Shown here: one piece after another, positions 45,726 through 56,849 of the stretch | Numbering within the stretch: position 1 is the stretch's first letter | How the letters are laid out: each line of letters opens with the position of its first letter | DNA from: Liolophura sinensis | Lineage: Eukaryota > Mollusca > Polyplacophora > Chitonida > Chitonidae | Assembly (NCBI RefSeq): GCF_032854445.1 | Contig: NC_088303.1 | Location: 21,707,501 to 21,771,500 of the forward strand | DNA length: 64,000 nucleotides | Direction: 5' to 3' | Program-made: the position numbers and the translations under genes | The notes under the pieces: model-generated | The model's input: only the letters and a program-made list of their open reading frames with translations | The model's database searches: none | Told to the model about the DNA's origin: nothing

Positions 45726-46900
45726 CAGAAAGATAATCACAACGCGGCTATAACGGGGTTTATATATGTAGTTGTCTCCCTTTATAAATCTCAGATACGC
45801 CCTGATCTGGAGGTCTTAGGGTAGACTGTTCAAAGATGGAAGCAAATTGGTAACACGCGGTTTCTATAACTAATGTTTATTTGCAATAATTGCATGTTGT
45901 GACTATGGCCTGACGGGTAATTGCAATTATTGGTGTCATTCAATGGGCCATATCATTATGTAATAAGCTATATCGCTGTGTAATGGGCGATATCAACGTG
46001 TAATGAGCTATATCACTCAGTTACCTTCACTCAGACAACATTCAACTAGATAATTTCCCCATTAAATGCAATTTTTTTGTCTTTTGATAATACATCAAAT
46101 AGTTTCTATTCATCACTATAACACATCTAAAAATGCAAAACTTGGAAGTGTGGATGAATATCAGAGAGACTGAAGTCGCTCCTCGGGTTCCTTCGACTTG
46201 GTGTATTAGTCGAAGACTGGTGTCCTACACCGACCACTGATCCACGTCCCGGTCCCTTTTGCGTTGGGATAGATCACACAGGAGTTCGTGTAGACATAAC
46301 TTACCACTCTGGAACATTTCCCAGTGTTTTTGCTCTGTCTCCGTTGTTACAACACATTAGCTAATATTTGGCCGAGTTGTTTTTGTTCACTTAAAAGCTA
46401 CATGCAGTTTCAACGGATAGATTGTGCATCATAAAGTGGACCCACCTTGGGACAGCACAATGGCGTAACTTAGAGAGGTTAGGTAACTCTATCCACGTTT
46501 TGCTTGGGGCGGTATCCTTTATTTTTTCTTCTAAACCGATCCTACAGATAAGCATCACTTAATTCCAGAATAACTTTTTGCCAGCAAAATAATATTTGAT
46601 CAGATAAATCTGAATCGCACGAAAGTTCACAAATTTCATATAGGATCCATCGTTCAAACGGCGATCAAAATTTTACACATTTCTTGTATTATACGTTTTA
46701 TGTATTCCACGTATCCAAGTTTTATTAAAACTATATATCAATGATAATAGTTGATATTGGGTAGTTCTTCATCAGTAGACAGGAAATTTGTCTTCGCTTA
46801 TCTGAAACACTTGCAGTTAAGGTGTGAACATTGGGTAACTTAAGTCTAAAAGTATATCAATCAAATTTAAACACACTGTCAATGTTTTTATGAATATATA
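45726..46900. other. Intergenic, nothing recognised
   Basis: AT-rich spacer between the duplicates. Short internal repetition of AT.ATCACTGTGTAATGGGC-like words lies at about 45950-46015. No exon of the peptide family was found on either strand. Confidence 0.4.
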
Positions 46901-47129
46901 TCATTTGTCACGGAGAGAAAGTGCAATTTCCTTACACTTAGGATTAATATAAGGTCACCCGATATATTATAAGCATCTTGTCCTGTGTACTTGAGTAGTG
47001 TGACAGAAAATTAAACTTGTCTACGTATAAATGTCCTCAGATTGATAATATTTCAAAAGATCAATGAGCTGTATTAGTTACGGTTTTCTTTTATGTTGTG
47101 TGTAAAGAAGAAAGACATAAACAAAGATG

Positions 47130-48370
47130 TTGGTACTCAAATGCCAAAGGTCAACTGTACAACGCAAAGTTTACAACGTGTCAAATATGTAAAGTTAAGT
47201 GTACAACGTTTAATGTACAACGCCATGCAAAGAACGTTATACAAACATCATCAAATGAACTGCGATACCTTGTTCTAAAACTCCTCCATATTTGCTGTGC
47301 TGATTTAAGCAACAGGACATGTAGACAACATCAAGTGTACAGCTATAAGTAAACACCAAGTGTAGACCACTTAATATACAACATCAAATATACAACAGTG
47401 AACAGTACTAAGGCCAAGTTTCCATCCAAATCGTTCGGTTTCTGAGCGAACACACAACAATAGCATTTAGTTGTTTAGTGTACACACCGTAATAACTAAT
47501 GAATTCATAAGTACTGAGAAGAGAATAACAATAATAAAATAACAAATAGAAACAAAAACATCGGAAAAGCCTAAACAGATAGCTTACATATCAGTCTACT
47601 TTGGAGCGCAGTGTATTCAAGCTGGAACTGATGTGGTTTTCCCGATGTATTCTAATGCAACAGCAGTAAAACATTCATCGAGAGTCCATGGTAACAAGAA
47701 TCAGCCTATTCTTTCATCACCTTATTGCTCCATACGATTTAGTTATACAGTAGATTTGGTGTACTACGCAGTACGTAAAAATTGATATTAAAAGTACTAT
47801 ATTTGGAATAATAATTTTTCTGTTATCATATAGGATTGTGGACGTTTTCTTTGAGAAAATATTTCATTAAATATTTTAAATACAAGCCAATAGTTGTCAA
47901 AAAGCTCTTCAAAACAACCCGGCATTACGCTATGGAATAGAATGGAACACTCGTCTTATTGCGCTTATGGTTGTTGCCACTGTGGGACAAACCATTAGAC
48001 AGGGGTGCTTCATAAAAGCTATCTATAACTTGTAGAACATAAGTCATCATAGCAGTATCTGTAATATTTACGCAAAGTACTAGACACACTGACCTGAGAG
48101 ATAGATCTGTTTCTTTTGATATGAATTTTTTCCTATCCTTCCTGCAATCGACAAATCACTAACACTGTTTTGATACACAACGTTAGCTGAAAAATAAATA
48201 GATAGAAAATCAGGTCATTGAAATGTTGTCAGACATCGGAACCAAGGCATGATCTGAGATGTGCTTGATAAATCCAAAACCAAGAACTATTTTGCTGTGA
48301 TCCCAAAGCCAGATGACCTTAAATGTGAGATATTAATGGCATTTTATTTCAAACATTTAATACAAGTGGT
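47130..48370. other. Region unique to the second duplicate, upstream of the peptide gene
   Basis: About 1.2 kb with no recognised gene. Near 47150-47400 the words TACAACG, TACAAC and GTGTAC recur irregularly, hinting at a very worn short tandem repeat. The frames 47093-47278 and 47098-47352 are products of it. Confidence 0.35.
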
Positions 48371-48375
48371 ATAGA

Positions 48376-48480
48376 GTGGAAGAAGCAATATCCGGTATTC
48401 GGGTATATATAACTACGTGGGAAGATGTCCTTTGGTCATTGACACTTCTTCAGACGTATCCAGACAACGAGTCCCACATT
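48376..48480 (+). promoter_or_regulatory. Promoter and non-coding exon of the + strand peptide gene
   Basis: The 38-bp block at 48376-48413 reads GTGGAAGAAGCAATATCCGG, TATTCGGGTATATATAAC, with the TATA box TATATATAA at 48404-48412. The leader exon probably starts near 48435 and ends at 48480 before donor GTAAGT. A GAAGATGTC..TTGG..TGACAC phrase follows the TATA box and is shared with the minus-strand copies. Confidence 0.75.
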
Positions 48481-48540
48481 GTAAGTATCTTACATTTACA
48501 TTTATACTTCATGTACTTGCATAGTTTTGAAACATTTTTG

Positions 48541-48760
48541 ATCGCCTTAGTGGCCTAATGGTTAGAGACATTTTTGATCGCTTTAGTGGCCTAATGGTTA
48601 GAGCACTGGCCTCGAAGTCGGAAGATCCGGGATCAAGTGATATTTGGTGCTGCCTCGCACGAGTTTGAGACTAGAGCACGAAAATCGATTGAACAGTGCC
48701 TCCTTTCCCTGGAGCATGTCGTTAAACAGCGATCAAAGAGATCAAATTTCCTTGAAATAT
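48541..48760 (+). mobile_element. SINE family C with doubled A box, in the leader intron
   Basis: The phrase CTTAGTGGCCTAATGGTTAG with TTTTTGATCGC before it occurs twice, 36 bp apart (about 48536 and 48572). The second is followed by CACTGGCCTCGAAGTCGGAA and GATCCGGGATCAAG. This is a tRNA-like SINE head duplicated in tandem. Confidence 0.55.
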
Positions 48761-49072
48761 CACGACTACATTTCGCCAATGACGGGAAATTCTTTTACTG
48801 TTTACAATAGCTTTGTCTGTCGCATAAAATTTTTGGAATGTAATGTATTAATTCCTTACGAATGGATATTTCATATCTGCAAAGAGATGAACCAATTATG
48901 AAAATAATTTGAGCAAATAAATGTCGCACGTTTTTTAATCAGGTTTCAATTGTTACAAGTAATTACCATCAATTAAAAGACCGCTCACACAGGCCATTGT
49001 CAGTATTTATACAGACTGTTTTCCAAAGATGACAGTATTTAATTATCTTGTTTCATTCCAGAATCCTTCAAC

Positions 49073-50391
49073 ATGCGATCTCTGATCCTTTTCACCCTCT
49101 TCGCATGCGTCGTTGCCTTAGCGTTGGCAGAGAGTTCCAGTGAGTTACTTTATCTTATTATAAACATCCATCTATAGGCCGTAAAAAGTTAAACAATTCT
49201 TTTCTCTTTTTTAAAGAATTGGATTATATTGTCTATATAAGGAAAATAATACATATATTAGCACGAGCATATATAAATAGCAACCGTTGCAAAACGTAGT
49301 TTGGGATCAGATATTTCGCGGTTGTCTCATTTTCACAACCACAAAAAACTGAACCTGCACCGATAGACACACATAAACCACCACACGTTGTTCACTTCCA
49401 CGTGAAATTGCTGCGTTCACTATCCTCGTATGTAGTGTTATCCACATGTCAACGCTGTTTATCAGAAAAACAGGGTTGCATGAAACCTTAATTAAACGGG
49501 GCAACAATTTAAGACTGCTAACAGGTTTTCTAGCACCATGGAAATGGCGTTTAGTGGAATAGTCTCGATTGTGAAATTCATACTTTGGGCGATTAGTTTG
49601 CGAAGATGCAGAGTGCTGTCCACTCAAACCTATCAACGTAGTCAAGTGACGCAAAATTGGCAGTTCGCGAAGTTCAGATGGTGTCCAACAGGATGCGCAT
49701 TTCTGTTGACTGGGAACGTTTTGACTATATATCATGAATTCAGAATTACTTGCAAACCTGATGTCGGGAACCAGGTTTGCAAGAATACAGAGGTGTAAGT
49801 GTGGAAGCTAAAGAGCGAAAATTGAAATAATTCTTAGCCAACATTATACCTTTTTCTTCTTCCTACTTACCAAAAAGTCACCATATTTTTACGTTTAAGG
49901 TTGCCCTGAGGACTGGAATACTGTATGTTCAAAAGCTCTGGATGACTTCACTGTAAATCGCCCACAAAGATACTGCAAACGAACCCTTGGCGGATTTGTG
50001 TCCAATGGGCAGTGTATTACTTGTGAGTACTAACACACAAAAAAAACCCCAAAACAAAACAAAAAAAAACAACAAATAATCAAAAGCAACACACTAATAG
50101 TACACTTCCTGCTTTAACTTTGTATATGGATCCTTCGCCGTTGAAGTGGTGCAGACAGCAACGCTTTATGACGATTTGGAATGCGGTAATAAGATGATTA
50201 CCTGTAAAAATATTTCCCAGCCATAAATTTTATCCCTCTTAAAGTCCCATTGATATAAATAGTTTTCAGCTGTCTAGTTAGTAATGTGATTTAATGAAAT
50301 CCTATCATAGCTTGTGTTATACTTAATGCACGTTTTTCCTTCAGCCCCGGTGGACATTTCTGGTAATGGATGCTGTAAGTTCGGCCGTTAA
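49073..50391 (+). CDS. Secreted six-cysteine peptide gene, + copy (exons 49073-49139, 49900-50022, 50345-50391)
   Basis: Predicted 78-residue precursor, the best-preserved + strand member. The ATG exon (67 nt; acceptor TTCCAG before 49062) encodes MRSLILFTLFACVVALALAE.., a signal peptide probably cut after ALA or AES. Donor A|GTGAGT, acceptor TTTAAG; the cysteine exon has 123 nt and ends T|GTGAGT; the last exon follows CCTTCAG and stops at TAA 50389-50391. Phase is 1 at every join. Mature Cys are at residues 24, 32, 48, 61, 73, 74 (x7, x15, x12, x11, 0). The C-terminus CCKFGR offers Gly-Arg for trimming and amidation. The poly(A) signal AATAAA is at 50477-50482. The mature peptide of about 55 residues with three possible disulfides resembles antimicrobial or venom-type peptides in general form only; no named family fits the spacing. 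Confidence 0.85.
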
Positions 50392-50513
50392 ATTGGACCA
50401 TCAAAAACCAGATATCGGTTCAAAATGATCAACAAATGTCCTTTCCGACTTTCCTTTTTTCTGCGTCACACCATGTAATAAAGTTATTCATAAAACAATA
50501 AATCTTTGTCATT

Positions 50514-50699
50514 ATGCATTATCTCTACCATTATCCATTTGGAAGGCCTGATCATGGTTTACGAATGTTAAAGCCTACGAATGACGAACGCTTAGATTTA
50601 CATCAGACGCATATAACGTGCTTAATTGAACGTGAAATATTTGAGGACCGTCTGATACATAACAGACGCGATGCTGATGATTATGGTGATATTGTTTAA
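50514..50699 (+). other. Small open frame, partner of 37683
   Basis: 61 codons, sharing YPFGRPDHGLRMLKPTNDER and the ending RRDADDYGDIV with the first duplicate. It lies directly 3' of the peptide gene's poly(A) signal on the same strand. Unknown; possibly a chance frame kept by recent duplication. Confidence 0.25.
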
Positions 50700-50715
50700 T
50701 TAGAGTGTCCAAGAA

Positions 50716-50878
50716 TTTTTCACTTATACGACGATGACCAGCATTTTGATCTGAGCTCAGAGGAAATCCACGACCTTTCTACGCACGACTGGAACTCAAA
50801 GCAGTTGTACTGGTGAGAGGTTCTTGTGACATTGTGCTTCGCTATTACACTAAGCACCAGAACACGGAGGTCTCGATG
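50716..50878 (-). mobile_element. Worn SINE family A (second duplicate)
   Basis: Same relic as 37934-38095 (CTTATACGACGATGACCAGC and GTGAGAGGTTCTTGTGACAT). Confidence 0.6.
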
Positions 50879-51469
50879 TTGAATCTGTAGCAGAGTTTTG
50901 TCAATGATAAAACGCCTAGGGCGCAAATAGTGATAGTGTGTGATCGTATACCATTTTAACACAGTGATCTCTGGAGGCTTTTTGGACTCACCTTTTAAAT
51001 AATTTTAGACACTACCAATTGCGTTAATATTTTATCAAAAATTTCCATGAACACTAGGAACTAAGGGTACCAACAAATTTTTGGAGGCCCATGACCGAGT
51101 TTATAGTTAGATCAATGGGCCCACTATGGCGGGTACCAAGGTGTTTCACTTTTATGTCGTTCAATAGTTCTGTTTTAGTCTGTCCAGATTATTGTCTTCT
51201 TGTCAATGCTCTGTTTTACAAACGATTCACTTTAACACCGATGAGTCAAAGGAAATTTCCATTTGATCTCAGAATAACAGAACAGGAACAATGTAATCAT
51301 ATGACACGCCTGGAGTCATGTCTAGTGCTATGGCCTCTTATTTATTCAGCACTGTGTATTTGTGTTGAGTCAATGGACTCGCCCTGCAGCCAGATAGCAT
51401 GACAAAATGTGGATGGGAGTGACGTCAAACAAACTAAAACAATCACAAATTCATCAGAAAGATCCTCTG

Positions 51470-52150
51470 AATTGTCAGATAATGCAGGCGGGAAACACAC
51501 ACTGCATGGATTTAGGGCATACAGCTTGAATCCTTCGCATACCAGTCGTCAATGGACGTCCGGGTCAATAAACAAGACCAATTTCCAAAACAACTTTCAA
51601 CACAAACCATCAAAGAACTTTAGAAAGTATATAAAGTATAAGAAATTAGGTCGGAGAGGCATGAAGAGAAACATTCAGCACTTTTAAAAAATGCTGGGAA
51701 GAAGAGAAAGAAATGTTTTATTGAGGTTTTTATATAATGTTTTACTTAGTACTATCCTGGTATATAAGTTTATCACATGTACAACTCTTCATATATCCCA
51801 GGAGGAGATTTTATTCAGCAGAATGCGTATTTGTTCCCTAGCTTTTACAAGGCAATATTTGTACACGCCATATACACTGCCCATATAGCTATCCAATTAA
51901 GGATAAACAAAAATATGTCAGAATTGCACAGACTGTACCAGTTTGAATATCTAGTCACTTTTAATAAATGGTTTCCGCGAATTTTAAATACATGTTACTG
52001 GAACAACTCAGTGAGCGACGAGACACCCTATGAATGGTAACTCAAGTGTGTAGGGGGCCTGAAAAAGGCTTTGTTGCCTTTCAATGTGACTGTGCAAGCC
52101 CTTTTAATTAATTCATGATGGAATTCTGTAAATTATAAGACAGTGATATA
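51470..52150 (-). repeat. Fragment related to the RT element (copy 3 of 3)
   Basis: Near-identical to 38670-39350, ending at the empty Tc1 target. Frames are broken. Confidence 0.6.
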
Positions 52151-52159
52151 GTATGGTAT

Positions 52160-52413
52160 ATGGGGTGAGTAAGTGCTTGTCGCTTAACGTCATACTTAAC
52201 ATTTCTTCAGTCATATGACGACGAAGGAATTCTTGGAGTGCGTGTAATGTGACTCCTTGTTGCAGGACGGATTTTCACCGTTCTTTAATCTAGTGCTGCT
52301 TCACTGAGACGACTTGCCGATGCAAGTATACTGATACGGGTCAACCAGTCGTTGACCCTTAATGCTGAATGCCAAGCGAGGAAGTTGTAACCTCTTTTTT
52401 AAGGTCTTAGGTA
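52160..52413 (-). mobile_element. SINE family B (second duplicate)
   Basis: Equivalent of 40930-41180: CATATGACGACGAAGGAATT, TTGCAGGACGGATTTTCACC, TAGTGCTGCTTCACTGAGAC. Confidence 0.75.
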
Positions 52414-52702
52414 ACTGATAGCGGCCATTTTAGAACGCAACCTTGGCGACTTCCATATGGTCGTAGCTTTGTTAAAACGCCTAGGGCGCAAATGGCACGG
52501 GTTGCAGTTTAGTTAAAACCGCGCCTTCCGCCATATTCCTGCCATTCCGGAACACGCGGAACCGCGCCTTCTGTGACCTTCGTGCTCACGTGGAGAGCGC
52601 GCAACACCTAAAGGGCGTCATAATCCGTTATGATTTAGGGAATAAATGTCAATAATCCAGATTTTAAAATTCACAAAATATTGTATATCTTGCATCGAAA
52701 AC

Positions 52703-53784
52703 TTTATTACATCACGTGATGGAGATAGGAAACATATTATGAACAAATATATTATGATCATCTGTCGATTATGTTGAGCCGATATCTGTTTTTTCATTAT
52801 CCAGCAATACAACATCCATTGCTAGAAATGTCCACGGGGGCTGAAAGAAATGCAAATGAAATATAATAGATGTCCTGGAAGTTTTCACTTCATCGATACC
52901 TCTGTTAACTAGGATGGAAAATAATATTTACTGAAACCGAAGCTTAAAAAGCCTGTTTTTTATCCGTTAAATAACTTAACAGACGAAACGAGCAATACAA
53001 ATATCTCCTTAAAGTATCGTTGTTTAATACCCTAACAACGAGGTCTAACAACACCAAGTCAAGGCAGTAAATGGTTGTACTGTTTTTGGATTGTGTGTTG
53101 TTTGTCGTCATACTAAGACAACGGTCAGGTTTTATGAAAGAATATATCAACTACCGCACATTTACATTCTAGATGCCATTACGCGCGGGTACCAGTAAAG
53201 TTGCCGTACACCGATTCAGTGATAGAAGATTTATGTATTATACGTTACTTGTGAAGGACTCGTTCGTTTGTAGTCAAGCATATGGCACTGCCCATATAAC
53301 ACTAGACGGCAATGTGAGCTGATTTAGTTTGGCTGCCACACAAGGTGTCATACTACATCCCGGGTTTTGAGTACTCACATGCAATGCAATTCCCTTTGGC
53401 CACAAATCCGTCAAGGGTTCGTTTGCAATATCTTCGTGCACGATTTACAGTGAACTCATCCAGATCTCTTGAACACACCGTTGTCCATCCGTCCGGGCAT
53501 CCGTCTTAAAAGTTAAAACATGGCGACTTCAGTAATGAAAGAATGTACAAGTAAAAATGAAAAAGAGCATACAATTCATTTAAAAAACATTTCCACTCCT
53601 TATTCGTAAACGGCGCAGACAATGTTCAAATCAACACAAATGTAACCGACCGTGAAGTGAAAATTATTATAACCGTGACTGTCCATAGATGTGCGCCAAT
53701 AAGTTAGACACACTAACCAGAACTCTCTGCCCACGTCATGGCAAGCACGCATACCAAAAGGGCCAAAAGGATCAGAGATCGCAT
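52703..53784 (-). CDS. Secreted six-cysteine peptide gene, minus copy 2 (exons 53784-53718, 53504-53379, 52840-52797)
   Basis: Duplicate of the 41395-42458 gene, also 78 residues with the same signal peptide and the same cysteine spacing. The coding exons differ by five substitutions, three of them silent; the replacements are one Gly to Asp at the exon junction and one Gly to Ser in the last exon. The cysteine exon uses acceptor TTTTAAG in place of TTTCAG. Stop TAA is at 52797-52799 after IAG, and the reverse poly(A) signal is at 52703-52708. It is convergent with the + strand gene at 49073. Few replacement changes suggest that both minus copies are still under constraint. Confidence 0.8.
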
Positions 53785-54133
53785 CTTGCGGGATTCTGCA
53801 ATAAAAGAAGGAAGTTAAATACTGTTTGGAAAACCGCTAAAAAGTCGGTAAATTCTCTAAGCCCCAGGGCTGCCTATTTGAGATCATCATTTAGTCACCG
53901 ATGTCTTAAAACTAGTGTGTTTAAACCAATTTTAGACTAAGTATTTATCATTTACAAGTATCTTAACTTAAGTTCAGTGTTTAAACCACCTATTCACTTC
54001 GATAGGAATCTGAAATAACTACACATTTATGTGCACAAGAGGACAAATATGAATGGAACTTGATGTTTACATTAATATAAATGTTTAAAAACAACAAAGA
54101 AAATAAATATAAATTACAAGGTAAGAAACTTAC

Positions 54134-54249
54134 GTGTGAGCTGTAGGACTTCTTGTCTGGCCAGGTCTGGCGACAGGTGTCAGTGGATACCAAGAGACAT
54201 CTTCACATTCGGTTATATCTACCTGAAAACCGGATATTGCTCCTCCCAC
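54134..54249 (-). promoter_or_regulatory. Promoter and non-coding exon of minus copy 2
   Basis: The 38-bp block at 54249-54212 appears identical to that of minus copy 1. The leader exon ends at 54134 with donor CACAC|GTAAGT. Confidence 0.7.
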
Positions 54250-55599
54250 TCTCGACCTCTCAAATTAAATCTTTAAAATAAAAGGCCATTTAACTTCCCA
54301 AGCCCCTAAAGGTCATCAGCATCTAAGATCACAGCAATATTGCTTTTGTTTGTGGGTTTATCAGTCTCGACTCCTGTTTATGTCTTGGTACATATGTTTA
54401 TCAAGATTTCAAGGAGGAGATTATCTATCTATTCATCCTTTAGCTAAGGTGGTATATAAACATATTGTGGATTGCAGTAAAGATTAGGGGCACTCTCATA
54501 TCTGAAGAAACAAAACAATTTCTCAGGTCAAATAAAATTTTTTGCAAATTTTGAAACAGCAATTTATATACGTCATACTTCTTGAAATCATACTTCTGCA
54601 AAGGTTTAAGAAATATAACTTTAGAGATGGCTGTTTTTTTCACTGCGCGTAACTATTACTGACATCCATCTTTTCTTTAAACGTAGATGCAGTTTTGTTT
54701 GCATATTTTTCCCAAATAAATGCGTTCATGATATAGTCAGACACGGGCATGAAGTTTTCTATTTATGTTTTCATTCTTTATATATAACAAGAAAGAAATT
54801 CGGTATCACTGACACAGTTCTACAGCCCAAAGAATCTTTGAAATATCTCCAAAGTGAGGACGTTTTTAGGTCATAGAAAGGTTTGTTGTTCTCCCTCAGA
54901 ATAAAAAAACACAATATTGATGAAGAGAAACTCATTATTGCAAAGAGCTTGTCCAGTAGATATCAATTATTTGCACTGTGTGGTGTTATCGTCTGATACA
55001 AGTGCGAGATGAAAACATTCATAGAATAGCTATATTGGCCTCTTGTAGAAATTTGATCCATGCCTGATACGACTGCATCAGTCTATCTAGGTCACACTTA
55101 CTGCAGGCTGTGACCTTGTATTAATCATAAGTATCAGGAAATTGCATTTTTTTCTTCCTGTGAAGAAAGGCTTTCTATTCAAAGGAACACATTGTCACTT
55201 TACGTAAATTCGATTGTTACGCTCCAGCCAGATTTGTGACTCTTCAAATCTTGGGGAGCTCAATAATTTGTACATGAAAAAAATCACAATTGTTGACTAC
55301 ATTGAATGGCACGTTTATATGTCTGTTTCCAAAAGATATGCAGACCAGATCAATAAACAATAGTGTTTGTCAAAAGATTAATTCAAATTTTTAGATACGC
55401 GAGGACAGATTTCTTTTCGACAGCACTAATAAAACTTGATTTCCGGGTACATGGAAGATATTCAGAAGATCCAACGCAACAACTCGATCAAATATTGACA
55501 CTTGAAAACTGATGGTTACAGCTTTCGAGTGGCAATAACAAAGAACAGCTAGAGCATAACGTAAAACAAACTTACCGGATCTCTACTGAAGGAACGTCA

Positions 55600-55962
55600 T
55601 TATTGATTTATTGATTTATTGATTTATTTAATTATTTATGCCGCGCTCAAAAATATTTCACTTATACGACTGCGGTCAGCATTGTCGTTGAAGGAAACCC
55701 TGCAGACCCCTGGGGAATGAGTGAGTGCTTGGGGTGCTCTTTTATCTAATGCTGCTTCACTGAGACGACTTGCCAAAGGCAAGTAAGCGGCACCGCCCGA
55801 GCCATTATACTGTTACGGGTCGTTGCACTTTCCCGTAATGCTGAACGCCAAGCGAGGAAGCTGCAACTTCCTCTCAAAGGTCTTAGGTGTGACCTGATTC
55901 AGTATTGATCCTGGGTGTACCGCCCGAAAGGCCTCTGAGGGGGGGGGGGGGGGGGGGGGGGG
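55600..55962 (-). mobile_element. SINE A fragment, SINE family B and (G)24
   Basis: A family A 3' piece (about 55600-55712) abuts a family B copy (about 55715-55938) that ends at its tRNA-like part in a run of 24 G (55939-55962). The first duplicate has the same SINE junction but not the G run. Confidence 0.65.
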
Positions 55963-55964
55963 TG

Positions 55965-56840
55965 GTAATTACAATCCGCGGATTGCTCCAACTCCTCCCC
56001 AAGTACAACTGGCTCTAGCCCTCCGTGTCCAAGCTTGCGAAAGTTAAAGGGTTACCCCCTCCCAAAAAAATCGTTGGACTTCACGTTGGCAATAAATTAT
56101 CCTAGAAAGTGTACATCTGCTTAAAATTCAATAATATATTAGCAAAATACATACATAAGTTGTGACAACGTAGGTGGATGTGCCAGAGAAACAAATTGCA
56201 GGTGTCGGGGCAGTGGTAATCGTGGGTCGGGATGACAGAGTAGTCTCCTCTGTCCTAGGAGGATAACCTATTGTGATGGTTCCCGTGGGTGCCAAGAATA
56301 AGATCTAAGCTTACTAGGTAAACTTGACGTAAAAGACGACGGACGTATAGATATAATAGGTTTATCGCACAATGCCCGATGTGATGTTCAACCAACCTAT
56401 ATTGGTCACCTCTGTTCACTTTGTCCATGTTTGCTGAAGCCTCTTCCCACTTGACAGTCAAGTTTGACAACAGAGCATATTGAAGAATATTGTTTACAAA
56501 CTGTATATTTAATGTGGTGTTTGAATTTTTCTTTCTTTTTTTGTCCTAATATTTGATGATATTGTTTTATATTATAAAATCTTTCACTATTTTCGAGCTG
56601 ATGATCTGTACCAAGAGTACATTTGGAAATTTGGTAAATTTATCCTGAAATACACATCGTGAAGAGCAAGAACAATGCCAAGGTTACCAGCTTCACAGTG
56701 ACACTACCACTGATTTGGAAGAGGAGTGATATATGCCGCCATCCCTATTCTTTTACCCTTTACTGAACGCACAGTGGGTGTCGTCAAGACTACAACGACA
56801 TAACCAATATATTAAGACTCCACAAAACATCCCATGTCTT
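55965..56840. other. Intergenic, nothing recognised
   Basis: No gene or known repeat. The 71-codon minus frame at 56255-56470 has no recognisable features. Confidence 0.35.
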
Positions 56841-56849
56841 CAGTGCACA

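Larger units (their letters stand above)
46900..55890 (+). repeat. Segmental duplication, second copy
   Basis: Partner of 35795-44535. It keeps the complete 5' part of the + strand peptide gene (47130-49260) and the empty Tc1 site at 52143-52156, so it represents the ancestral arrangement better. Confidence 0.85.

Noticed and set aside
49538-49798. 86-codon + frame with several Cys inside the peptide gene's second intron
   Set aside because: The equivalent sequence in the first duplicate (about 36400-36670) has an in-frame stop and frame shifts, so it is not conserved as coding.
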